NCBI RefSeq assembly: GCF_006965485.1
Contig: NZ_CP041360.1
Location: 1,364,001 to 1,428,000 of the forward strand
Source: Spirosoma sp. KCTC 42546
GTDB taxonomy: Bacteria > Bacteroidota > Bacteroidia > Cytophagales > Spirosomataceae
Direction of reading: 5' to 3'
DNA: 64,000 nucleotides
Positions 49,497-56,834 of the stretch are shown in pieces. The notes under the pieces are model-generated. The model saw only the letters and a list, made by a program, of their open reading frames with translations. It was not told the DNA's origin and did no database searches. Made by a program: the position numbers and the translations under genes. The stretch's first letter is position 1. Every line of letters starts with the position of its first letter.

Positions 49497-50474
49497 ATGC
49501 GAATTGTCTCCCACCCGGTTCTGTGCAATTACTACCTGACGTATCGCTGCAATGCGAGCTGTAGTTTTTGCGACATCTGGGAGCGCCCTTCGCCTTATGT
49601 GACGCTTGAGAATGCCCGTCAGAATTTTCGGGATCTCAAAAAATTAGGGGTTCGCGTTATAGATTTCACCGGGGGCGAACCCTTGCTGCATCGCCAACTT
49701 CCCGAACTGCTACAGGAAGCCAAACAACTCGGCCTCATAACTACCGTTACAACCAACGCGCTGCTGTACCCCAAACAAGCCGAACGACTGCGGGGACTGA
49801 TTGACATGCTCCACTTTTCGCTCGATTCGCCAATTGCTGACGAACACGACCGCTCACGGGGCGTAAAATGTTTTGATAAAGTGATGGAGTCGATTGGCAT
49901 TGCCCGGCAGTTGGGGGAACGCCCGGATATTCTGTTTACGGTATTTGAACATAACGTGCATCAAATCAGGCAAATGCACGAAGAAGTTTGCCTGCCAAAC
50001 GATCTGGTACTGATTCTGAACCCCGTATTCGAGTACAACACAGTCGAAACTGGTGATCGGCTTTCGGAGGATACGCTCCGTCAGCTATCATGGTGGGGAA
50101 AACAGAAAAACGTTTACCTCAACGAAGGATTTATTCAACTCCGGCGCGATGGCGGCAATCATATCGAAGAGCCGATTTGTCGGGCGGCCAGCACCACAAT
50201 CGTAATCTCTCCCGAAAACAAACTTGTCCTGCCCTGCTACCATCTGGGCCTGAAAGACTTCGCTATTGATAATAATCTGTACAATCTCTATCAATCCAGT
50301 GAGGTACAGAAATTAGTAGCCCTGGAAGGTCGTTTGCCCGCTTGCGAGGGCTGTGCCATTAACTGTTATATGCAGCCTTCTTTTGCCGTTGAAGTGAACA
50401 AATACTTCTGGCGAGCCTTGCCCAGCACCCTCAAATATAACTGGGTAAAAGGCACTTGGAAGCAGCTTTTCTAG
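49497..50474 (+). CDS. Radical SAM protein with C-terminal auxiliary cysteine region
   Basis: The 325-residue enzyme has the radical SAM cluster motif CNASCSFC (Cys18, Cys22, Cys25) and FTGGEPLLHRQLPELLQEAK, the usual SAM-binding GGE segment. A C-terminal cysteine group (PICRAAS, LPCYHLG, PACEGCAINC) resembles a SPASM or twitch domain that could hold a further iron-sulfur cluster. Substrate is unknown: members modify peptides, lipids or cofactors. No peptide substrate gene is apparent next to it. The final codons and stop lie in the left arm of the 81-base palindrome. Confidence 0.85.
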   Translation: MRIVSHPVLCNYYLTYRCNASCSFCDIWERPSPYVTLENARQNFRDLKKLGVRVIDFTGGEPLLHRQLPELLQEAKQLGLITTVTTNALLYPKQAERLRGLIDMLHFSLDSPIADEHDRSRGVKCFDKVMESIGIARQLGERPDILFTVFEHNVHQIRQMHEEVCLPNDLVLILNPVFEYNTVETGDRLSEDTLRQLSWWGKQKNVYLNEGFIQLRRDGGNHIEEPICRAASTTIVISPENKLVLPCYHLGLKDFAIDNNLYNLYQSSEVQKLVALEGRLPACEGCAINCYMQPSFAVEVNKYFWRALPSTLKYNWVKGTWKQLF

Positions 50475-50547
50475 TTGCTTTGGTTGCTTTTCATATGCCA
50501 TATCTTGAAGATATGGCATATGAAAAGCAACCAAAGCAACTAGAAAA
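50467..50547. repeat. Perfect 81-base palindrome between two convergent genes
   Basis: The arms 50467-50506 and 50508-50547 are exact reverse complements over 40 bases around a single centre base at 50507. The palindrome runs from the last codons of the radical SAM gene (its TAG is at 50472-50474) to the base before the stop codon of the T9SS cargo gene on the other strand (50548-50550). The outer ends are TTTTCTAG and CTAGAAAA. Such a structure can extrude as a cruciform and would terminate transcription from both sides. Confidence 0.95.
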
Positions 50548-51678
50548 CTATCGCTTCACAATCTTCCGTAACAATGACCGTCCACCAACCATAGCCCGAA
50601 CCAAATAGGTGCCTGGTGCCAAGCTAGTCATATTAATACTTTGCTCGTGCTCACGGGAAGCCCGATTGAAGGTCTGTTCGTGTACGTTTCGGCCGTTTAT
50701 GTCTAGTAATTGTAGAGTAGCTGTGGTTGGATTGCTGGTTTGAATAACGACCTGCAAGCGGTCCTCTACGGGGCTGGGAAAGGCGGTGAGTACCATATCG
50801 GAGTCGATATAATTTGGTATCGCTGTGATGATACCATTTCCTTCAATAGCAGGTTCGTAAGCCGGAATGGTACTTGGCGTACCGGGTAGGTCGGCAACGA
50901 TTACCATAATTTCCTGGGCTGTTTGACTGAGAAGAACACCATTACGATATTCACTTATTGAGATAACAATAGTGTAGTTGCCCAGTTTAGTGGGTGCATC
51001 CCATGTTAAATCTCCTGTGCGACTGTTGAGTTTATAGGTTCCCTGATGCGTCGCATCGTTCGGAAACTGGTAAGTAGACATTTGCCGATAATTACAAAAA
51101 TCACTCATTGTGTTCGTCTGTGATTTAGCGAGCCCATAAACCAGGCTGTCGCCATCGACATCTATCGCGTGAAGTGGGAGTGTAATTTTCTGGTTTATAG
51201 GGATATATAGTCCTGTTGTCGGAATGGATAGAGATGGGGTTTGATTTGCCGCCGAAACGGTTGTAAACGTAGTTGTAAGCGCTAGCGGTTCCTGTTGCAC
51301 TGTACTGTTCAGGACGTTGACGGCTGGTGTTCGGTTAGTTAGTGATGTCATTAGGGTATATACGCCCGGTCCGGCATACGTATGGTTGATCCGGTAGGTG
51401 TTAATGCCAATACCTGAACTGATATTGTTGCTACCAAGCGGAACATTTACCAAGCTTGCGCGAGTGACTGTAGCTGTATTACCATCGCCAAAGCAAACAC
51501 TTATGGACGATGCCTCCGTTGTGGCAGGGCCTATATACGAGTAGAGGGTTACCGTAATCTCATACGTCAACGAGGAACCCGAAGCAGCTTTAGCCTGAAT
51601 ATAACCACCAATTAAATGAGTCGCCTGTGCTAGTTGAATGCCCAGGAATGTCAGAGATAGAACCAGGAACGTTCTCAT
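50548..51678 (-). CDS. Type IX secretion cargo with C-terminal sorting domain
   Basis: The 376-residue protein has a signal peptide (MRTFLVLSLTFLGIQLAQA), a beta-rich body with Ig/PKD-like segments (GSSLTYEITVTLYSYIG, YTYAGPGVYTLMTSL-like HTYAGPGVYTLMTSLTNRTP and GDLTWDAPTKLGNYTIVISI), and a C-terminal T9SS type A sorting domain of about 75 residues (DMVLTAFPSPVEDRLQVVIQ, LQLLDINGRNVHEQTFN, LAPGTYLVRAMVGGRSLLRK). It should be exported to the surface. No catalytic domain is visible; cell adhesion is possible. The stop adjoins the 81-base palindrome. Confidence 0.88.
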   Translation of the reverse strand: MRTFLVLSLTFLGIQLAQATHLIGGYIQAKAASGSSLTYEITVTLYSYIGPATTEASSISVCFGDGNTATVTRASLVNVPLGSNNISSGIGINTYRINHTYAGPGVYTLMTSLTNRTPAVNVLNSTVQQEPLALTTTFTTVSAANQTPSLSIPTTGLYIPINQKITLPLHAIDVDGDSLVYGLAKSQTNTMSDFCNYRQMSTYQFPNDATHQGTYKLNSRTGDLTWDAPTKLGNYTIVISISEYRNGVLLSQTAQEIMVIVADLPGTPSTIPAYEPAIEGNGIITAIPNYIDSDMVLTAFPSPVEDRLQVVIQTSNPTTATLQLLDINGRNVHEQTFNRASREHEQSINMTSLAPGTYLVRAMVGGRSLLRKIVKR

Positions 51679-51789
51679 GAATAGATAAGGGGAAAGGATA
51701 GCGCTTTTCCTAGCTAACTGCAAATGCACACATAACCATATACTTGTTTCTGAAGATTTCTTTAACGGTATTTATGTATCTTTCTGCCT

Positions 51790-52608
51790 ATGCTGTACAC
51801 TGCTGAACAAGTCACTCAGTTACCCTCCGAAGGCTTTCGATACCTCATGGTATCGCTGGATGATCACGTACTAACCATCACCCTGAATCGCCCTGAAAAG
51901 AAGAATGCGCTCAACCCGCCCATGTTGGCGGAACTGGCCTTCGCGCTGGCATACGCTCACTTTACAACCGATGTTTGGCTGGTGGTGCTGGCAGCTGCGG
52001 GCGATACATTTTGTGCCGGAATGGACCTGAAAAGCCTTTCATCGGGTGATCAGGAGGTAATGACCGTACCTGAACCATCAGGGCCAGTTCGGTTGGGAGA
52101 GTTGCTGGTGGAATTACACAAACCCTGCATTGCACGCGTGCAGGGACCAGTGTATGCCGGTGGATTTTTGTTAGTAGGAGGTAGCACCTACGTTGTAGCA
52201 GCTGAGTCGGCCACGTTTAGTTTGCCTGAAGTCAAGCGCGGATTGTTTCCGTTTCAAGTGCTGGCGCTATTACTTGATATTATGCCCGCCCGTACGGCAC
52301 TTGATCTTTGTCTGCGTGCCCGAACACTCATGGCCACAGAAGCCTACTCAATTGGATTGGTAACGAGTGTTGTGCCCGCCAGTGAACTAGATGAAGCATT
52401 AGGGCGTCTGATCGACGAACTAAAGCAGTTTTCGCCAACAGCAATGCAGGCTGGATTAAGCGCTTACCAACAACTAAAGCGAGAAGCGTCCGAGGAACAG
52501 CAGGCGTTTCTGTATGACCAGTTTGTACAGCTTCAACAAACTCCCGATGCCAGGGAGGGGATGGCTGCTTTTCTGGAGAAGCGAAAACCGAAGTGGGGAG
52601 GGGAATAA
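51790..52608 (+). CDS. Enoyl-CoA hydratase/isomerase (crotonase) family protein
   Basis: The 272-residue crotonase has the fold elements NRPEKKNALNPPMLAELAFA, DTFCAGMDLKSLSSGD and VQGPVYAGGFLLVGGSTYVV with SLPEVKRGLFPFQVLALLL. In hydratases the first catalytic Glu lies in GGGCE; here the segment is AGGFLLVGGS, so that Glu is missing, while the second Glu in LPEVKRG is retained. The enzyme may therefore be an isomerase, a thioesterase or another crotonase type. Its neighbours do not define a pathway. Confidence 0.85.
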   Translation: MLYTAEQVTQLPSEGFRYLMVSLDDHVLTITLNRPEKKNALNPPMLAELAFALAYAHFTTDVWLVVLAAAGDTFCAGMDLKSLSSGDQEVMTVPEPSGPVRLGELLVELHKPCIARVQGPVYAGGFLLVGGSTYVVAAESATFSLPEVKRGLFPFQVLALLLDIMPARTALDLCLRARTLMATEAYSIGLVTSVVPASELDEALGRLIDELKQFSPTAMQAGLSAYQQLKREASEEQQAFLYDQFVQLQQTPDAREGMAAFLEKRKPKWGGE

Positions 52609-52684
52609 ATGGATAATGGATAATGGATAATGTTATTGGTTGATTAGTAGGGGAATGTCTAGTTCATTATTCATTATTCATTAA
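52606..52684. repeat. Inverted repeat, GGATAATG class
   Basis: The left arm (52610-52632) repeats GGATAAT three times, and the right arm (52663-52684) repeats CATTATT/CATTATTCA. It lies between the crotonase stop and the convergent NTF2-like gene, resembling 31433-31512. Confidence 0.7.
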
Positions 52685-52689
52685 CCTTG

Positions 52690-53151
52690 CTATTGCTTCG
52701 GTAAATCCGGGCAGTTTTCTTTCCGGCGTGTATCAATGATGTTTTGAATCTTCCAGTTACCATTCACTTTCACGAGGGTAAATGCATTGACGCCACAGTG
52801 ACTTTTGGCTTCCTTCAGGTAAAAAACGTAGGGTGTCCAGGCAGTAGCCAGTTCGGCATCAATCTTTATTTCCATACCCGAGAGCCGCTCATCGAGTGTA
52901 AACGCGGGATATTTAGTGACAGAAGCGGCAAACTTACCCATGTCGTCTGTCCGTACCGAAACCGCTCCTTCCTTATTTTTTGCGATAGTTTGCAAGGTTG
53001 CACCGGGTAGAAAGGTGTTCTTGATCTGTGTTGAATCAGCTTTTCGCATACCATCGAACATCAGCTTTATGGTAGTGCGGACAGCCGCTTCGTCCTCGCT
53101 GGTTTGGGCGAAGGCAGGAAGGCAGGCGAGAATAAGGAGTATGGTTTTCAT
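52690..53151 (-). CDS. Secreted NTF2-like (DUF4440/SnoaL type) protein
   Basis: The 153-residue protein has a signal peptide (MKTILLILACLPAFAQ) and a cone-like NTF2 fold: EDEAAVRTTIKLMFDGMRKA, STQIKNTFLPGATLQTIA, ERLSGMEIKIDAELATAWTP and FTLVKVNGNWKIQNIIDTRR. Such proteins bind small ligands or act as unknown enzymes; periplasmic nuclear-transport-factor-2-like proteins are common in Bacteroidota. The ATG at 53151 begins the signal peptide. It is likely transcribed alone; xylA lies upstream. Confidence 0.78.
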   Translation of the reverse strand: MKTILLILACLPAFAQTSEDEAAVRTTIKLMFDGMRKADSTQIKNTFLPGATLQTIAKNKEGAVSVRTDDMGKFAASVTKYPAFTLDERLSGMEIKIDAELATAWTPYVFYLKEAKSHCGVNAFTLVKVNGNWKIQNIIDTRRKENCPDLPKQ

Positions 53152-53246
53152 AGGAAGAACTGGAATGCTGCTGGTTATGATCAATATGATTTACGCTAAC
53201 AATCAAAACTAATCATGCCGAGCATAACCAGCAGCGTTCCATCGCA

Positions 53247-54587
53247 TTAAATATACTGATTGACAATCATTTCATATAATTCCTGCTTGCCACTGAGTTG
53301 TTTTGGCTCACCGTTTTGCATAGCGTACGCACGCAGATCTTCGAGCGTTAGCTCGCCTTTTTCAAAACGTGCCCCCTCACCCGAATCGTAGCTGGCGTAG
53401 CGGTCGGCGCGTAGTTTCTTGTATTGCGATTTATCCAGAATGGCTTCGGCGGCAATGGCTGCCCGGGCAAAGGTGTCCATACCACCGATATGCGCGATAA
53501 AAATGTCCTCCAGATCGGTAGAGTTTCGGCGCGTTTTGGCATCGAAATTAACTCCGCCCGATTTTAGTCCACCCGCTTCCAGAATTACCAGCATGGCTTC
53601 GGTTAATTCATACACATCTACCGGAAACTGGTCGGTATCCCAGCCATTTTGGTAATCACCCCGGTTGGCGTCGATGCTGCCGAGCATATTGTTGTCGGCG
53701 GCCACCTGTAACTCATGCGCGAAGGTATGATTGGCCAGTGTAGCGTGGTTGGTTTCGATGTTCAGTTCGAAATCATCCTGCAAGCCATAACGATTCAGGA
53801 AGCCAACAACCGTAGCCGCGTCGAAATCGTACTGGTGTTTGCTGGGTTCCATTGGCTTCGGCTCGATGTAGAATGACCCTTTGAAACCCTGCTTGCGCGC
53901 ATAATCACGGCTGATTTGCAAGAACTTACCTAAATGTTCGGTTTCGCGTTTCATGTTGGTGTTCAACAGCGACATATAGCCTTCCCGACCTCCCCAGAAT
54001 GTGTAGCCCGAACCGCCTAATTCGATGGTTGCGTCGATGGCGTTCTTCACCTGCCAGGCGCCGTGTGCCAGCACGTGAAAATCGGGGTTAGTACTCGCCC
54101 CATTCATGTAGCGTTCGTGCGAGAACAGGTTGGCCGTTCCCCATAGCAGTTTTACCCCGCTGGCTGCCTGTTTCTGTTTGGCGTAGTCGACAATGGCGCG
54201 GAAATTTTTCTCGAATTCGGCGTTTGAGTTACCTTCGGGTGCCACATCGACATCGTGAAAGCAGTAATACTCCATGCCTATTTTCGTGATGAACTCAAAA
54301 GCCGCATCCATTTTGTCGTGAGCCGCAGCCAGCCGATCGGCGTTGGCATCCCAGGGAAAATGTTTAACCCCCGGGCCAAAGGGATCGGCACCGGTTCCGC
54401 AGAAGGTATGCCAGTAAGCCGTTGCAAATCGAAATAGGTCTTTCATCGGTTTGCCCAGAATGAGCCGGTTGGCATCGTAGAACTTAAACGCCAGCGGGTT
54501 ATCGGACTCGCGACCTTCGTATTGAACCGGCTTTTCCAGAAAAGGGAAATAGGTTTTTTCGCCAAGGGTTAACTGAATGTCAGACAT
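53247..54587 (-). CDS. xylA: Xylose isomerase
   Basis: The 446-residue TIM-barrel enzyme converts D-xylose to D-xylulose. The catalytic His/Asp pair is in [20 protein letters not shown], and the metal-binding Glu and Asp residues are in [38 protein letters not shown] and [19 protein letters not shown], with [20 protein letters not shown]. Length and motifs match the long (class II) bacterial form. The start at 54587 ([15 protein letters not shown]) matches the family. It lies downstream of xylB and an unknown gene on the same strand, with an inverted repeat in the gap to the unknown gene. Confidence 0.96.
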   Translation of the reverse strand: MSDIQLTLGEKTYFPFLEKPVQYEGRESDNPLAFKFYDANRLILGKPMKDLFRFATAYWHTFCGTGADPFGPGVKHFPWDANADRLAAAHDKMDAAFEFITKIGMEYYCFHDVDVAPEGNSNAEFEKNFRAIVDYAKQKQAASGVKLLWGTANLFSHERYMNGASTNPDFHVLAHGAWQVKNAIDATIELGGSGYTFWGGREGYMSLLNTNMKRETEHLGKFLQISRDYARKQGFKGSFYIEPKPMEPSKHQYDFDAATVVGFLNRYGLQDDFELNIETNHATLANHTFAHELQVAADNNMLGSIDANRGDYQNGWDTDQFPVDVYELTEAMLVILEAGGLKSGGVNFDAKTRRNSTDLEDIFIAHIGGMDTFARAAIAAEAILDKSQYKKLRADRYASYDSGEGARFEKGELTLEDLRAYAMQNGEPKQLSGKQELYEMIVNQYI

Positions 54588-54662
54588 GAGAACGTGGTTG
54601 AGTTGATACTTGGTTGAAAAGCGAGTTAACACTGGTTTTTCCTCATTGGATTTTCACAAAAG

Positions 54663-54728
54663 GGGTCAAGACCTCGTGCCACGGTTTAGATATTACTCTA
54701 AAGTAGCCGTGGCACGAGGTCTTGACCC
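54663..54728. repeat. 22-bp-arm inverted repeat inside the xylose operon
   Basis: GGGTCAAGACCTCGTGCCACGG-type arms at 54663-54684 and 54707-54728 pair perfectly over 22 bases around a 22-base loop. It lies between the unknown gene and xylA. Confidence 0.88.
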
Positions 54729-54758
54729 TTTTACAAAACTTATGTAATCAATAATCTT

Positions 54759-55226
54759 TCAGACCCCTTTCTGCGTAGTTTTTGTTTTGCCTGCCTCTGT
54801 CAGGGCTCCGCTCTCCCGGCGGGTCATTTTTTTGACGTACTCAACCCGACGAAACCGAAGCGCGCTCCAGTCTTCGTCGATCGCCACCATCCGAACGGGC
54901 TCAAAGCCCAGTTGGCCCAAAAGTGTCCAGCCGGTATCCCGATTGAAATCGCATTTATGTTTCTTCGAACTGCCTTTAGGATACGTCATCCAGAGGATAG
55001 CATCACCGGTTAATTTATCTGCTAATACCGGGCTAAGTGTATCCACTTCCTGCTGTGTTTTTACGAAGGCAATGGCAAACTCACCTTTCTGAATTTGTTG
55101 GGGATCGGTTACAATGGTGGTTAGGGGACGCATCTCATCGACAACAGGCGAAAATTCAACGGGCAAGTTAATCACCGCGATTTCGGCTTGCGCTTTGTAA
55201 TTGAGTTTGGCGAAGATGGGGTTCAT
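54759..55226 (-). CDS. Conserved hypothetical protein in the xylose operon
   Basis: The 155-residue protein has no recognised family. It starts MNPIFAKLNYKAQAEIAVIN, contains KGEFAIAFVKTQQEVDTLSP, and carries the distinctive DAILWMTYPKGSSKKHKCDF with WTLLGQLGFEPVRMVAIDED and WSALRFRRVEYVKKMTRR. The mix of buried strands and a conserved Trp/Asp/Arg segment suggests a small soluble enzyme or binding protein. Its position between xylB and xylA (26 bases after xylB) argues for a role in pentose metabolism, or simply co-transcription. The start at 55226 is chosen over 55277. Confidence 0.7.
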   Translation of the reverse strand: MNPIFAKLNYKAQAEIAVINLPVEFSPVVDEMRPLTTIVTDPQQIQKGEFAIAFVKTQQEVDTLSPVLADKLTGDAILWMTYPKGSSKKHKCDFNRDTGWTLLGQLGFEPVRMVAIDEDWSALRFRRVEYVKKMTRRESGALTEAGKTKTTQKGV

Positions 55227-55252
55227 AGGAATAATTAGTTTCCAGTAAACGC

Positions 55253-56731
55253 TTATAACTGTAAAACAGACAACCACCGCCCATAGGCATCCCGATAGGC
55301 TTCCTGCGCCCGCATATCGGGCTCGATGGTCTTGGTGACGTGTAATCCGGTAAACGCTTCCTGTGCGGTTTTGTAATGGCCAAGTCCCAGGCCAGCTCCT
55401 CGGGCAGCGCCCTGGGCACCATCCGTATTGTACAATTCAATAGTTGCTCCCGTCAGGTTAGCCATTGTGTCGCGGAAGAGGGGGCTGAGGAACATATTGG
55501 CTTCGCCCGCCCGGATGGTTTGCAAACCTACCCCCACGCTTTCCATAATCTGGATGCCGTAGTAAAGCGCAAATACAATGCCTTCCTGGGCGGCCCGGAT
55601 CATGTGGGGCAACCCGTGGCGTGTCAACTGTAGCCCGTGAAACGACGCTCCTAAATCGGCGTTTTCGAGCATACGTTCGGCACCGTTACCGAAGGGTAGA
55701 CAGACTAAACCATCGGCACCAATGGGCGATTCATGCGCCAGCTTATTCATCTCATCATAGCCAATTGATCGATTCAGCATCTGATTTCGAAGCCAGCTAT
55801 TCAGAATGCCCGTGCCATTTACGCAAAGCAGCACCCCATAGCGTGGCGCTTCCATGGTGTTACTAACGTGTAGAAACGTATTGACCCGCGATTTTGGGTC
55901 GTATTTAGCCTGATCACTCACACCATACACCACGCCCGATGTGCCCGCCGTAGCGGCAATCTGACCTGGTTCCAGTACGTTCAGTGAGAAGGCATTATTC
56001 GGTTGATCGCCAGCGCGATAGGTGACGGGGGTTCCGGCTGCAAGGCCCAACTCAGCAGCTGCCGAAGCCGTTATCTCGCCCTGTGGAGCAAAGGTTGGCT
56101 TGATGGTTGGGATCAAGGATGAGTCGAAACCGAAATAATCGAGTAGGAACTGGGCAGGTTGGTTGGCCTGGAAATCCCAGAATGCCCCTTCCGAAAGCCC
56201 CGACGCCGTTGTGACAATATCGCCGGTCATGCGGGCGGCCAGATAATCGCCGGGGAGCATGAACTTGTCCACCTGGGCGTATACGTCTGGCTCATTGGCT
56301 TTCACCCAGGCGAGTTTGGCTGCGGTGAAATTGCCCGGCGAGTTCAGCAGGTGGTGTAATGTTCGATCATGGCCCAGCGCGTCGAACGCCTGATTTCCAT
56401 ACGGAACAGCTCGGCTATCGCACCAGATAATGGAGGGTCGCAGTACATTGAACTCCTTATCAACCACCACCAGACCATGCATCTGATACGAAATGCCAAT
56501 GGCTTTTACATCAGCGGGTTGGATATTAGCCTGTTGCATAACCGCCTTACTGGCTAAACAAGCGTTTTGCCACCAGATCTCAGGCTGTTGTTCAGCGAAC
56601 CCCACTTGCGGAGATTCGATAACCATTTCAGGCTGAGGGAAAAAGGCCGAGGCTACAACTTTGCCGCTTTCGGCATCTACTAAACAAGCTTTGACAGACG
56701 AACTGCCGAGGTCGAATCCAAGGAAATACAT
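55253..56731 (-). CDS. xylB: Xylulokinase
   Basis: The 492-residue FGGY-family kinase phosphorylates D-xylulose. The N-terminal phosphate motif GFDLGSSSVKACLVDAESGK is present, then GISYQMHGLVVVDKEF, IIWCDSRAVPYGNQAFDALG, the hinge GDYLAARMTGDIVTTASGLS and the second-lobe ATAGTSGVVYGVSDQA with GAGLGLGHYK near the end. The start at 56731 (MYFLGFDLGSSSVKA) fits the family. It begins the operon xylB-unknown-xylA. No xylose transporter or regulator (XylR) is adjacent; the GH78-like gene is divergent on the other strand. Confidence 0.93.
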   Translation of the reverse strand: MYFLGFDLGSSSVKACLVDAESGKVVASAFFPQPEMVIESPQVGFAEQQPEIWWQNACLASKAVMQQANIQPADVKAIGISYQMHGLVVVDKEFNVLRPSIIWCDSRAVPYGNQAFDALGHDRTLHHLLNSPGNFTAAKLAWVKANEPDVYAQVDKFMLPGDYLAARMTGDIVTTASGLSEGAFWDFQANQPAQFLLDYFGFDSSLIPTIKPTFAPQGEITASAAAELGLAAGTPVTYRAGDQPNNAFSLNVLEPGQIAATAGTSGVVYGVSDQAKYDPKSRVNTFLHVSNTMEAPRYGVLLCVNGTGILNSWLRNQMLNRSIGYDEMNKLAHESPIGADGLVCLPFGNGAERMLENADLGASFHGLQLTRHGLPHMIRAAQEGIVFALYYGIQIMESVGVGLQTIRAGEANMFLSPLFRDTMANLTGATIELYNTDGAQGAARGAGLGLGHYKTAQEAFTGLHVTKTIEPDMRAQEAYRDAYGRWLSVLQL

Positions 56732-56834
56732 GCGGGTACCAGAGTTAGGGAATCTGTTGCGAAAGTACAACGAGAAGCGGATAATCAGTAAGTCCAGTAA
56801 AAATGTCTCTTATCTTGCGAATTATTTGGCTTTT

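Noticed and set aside
56661..56834. Extension of the rhamnosidase frame to 56661
   Set aside because: It would overlap the start of xylB on the other strand and precede a clear signal peptide at 56835.
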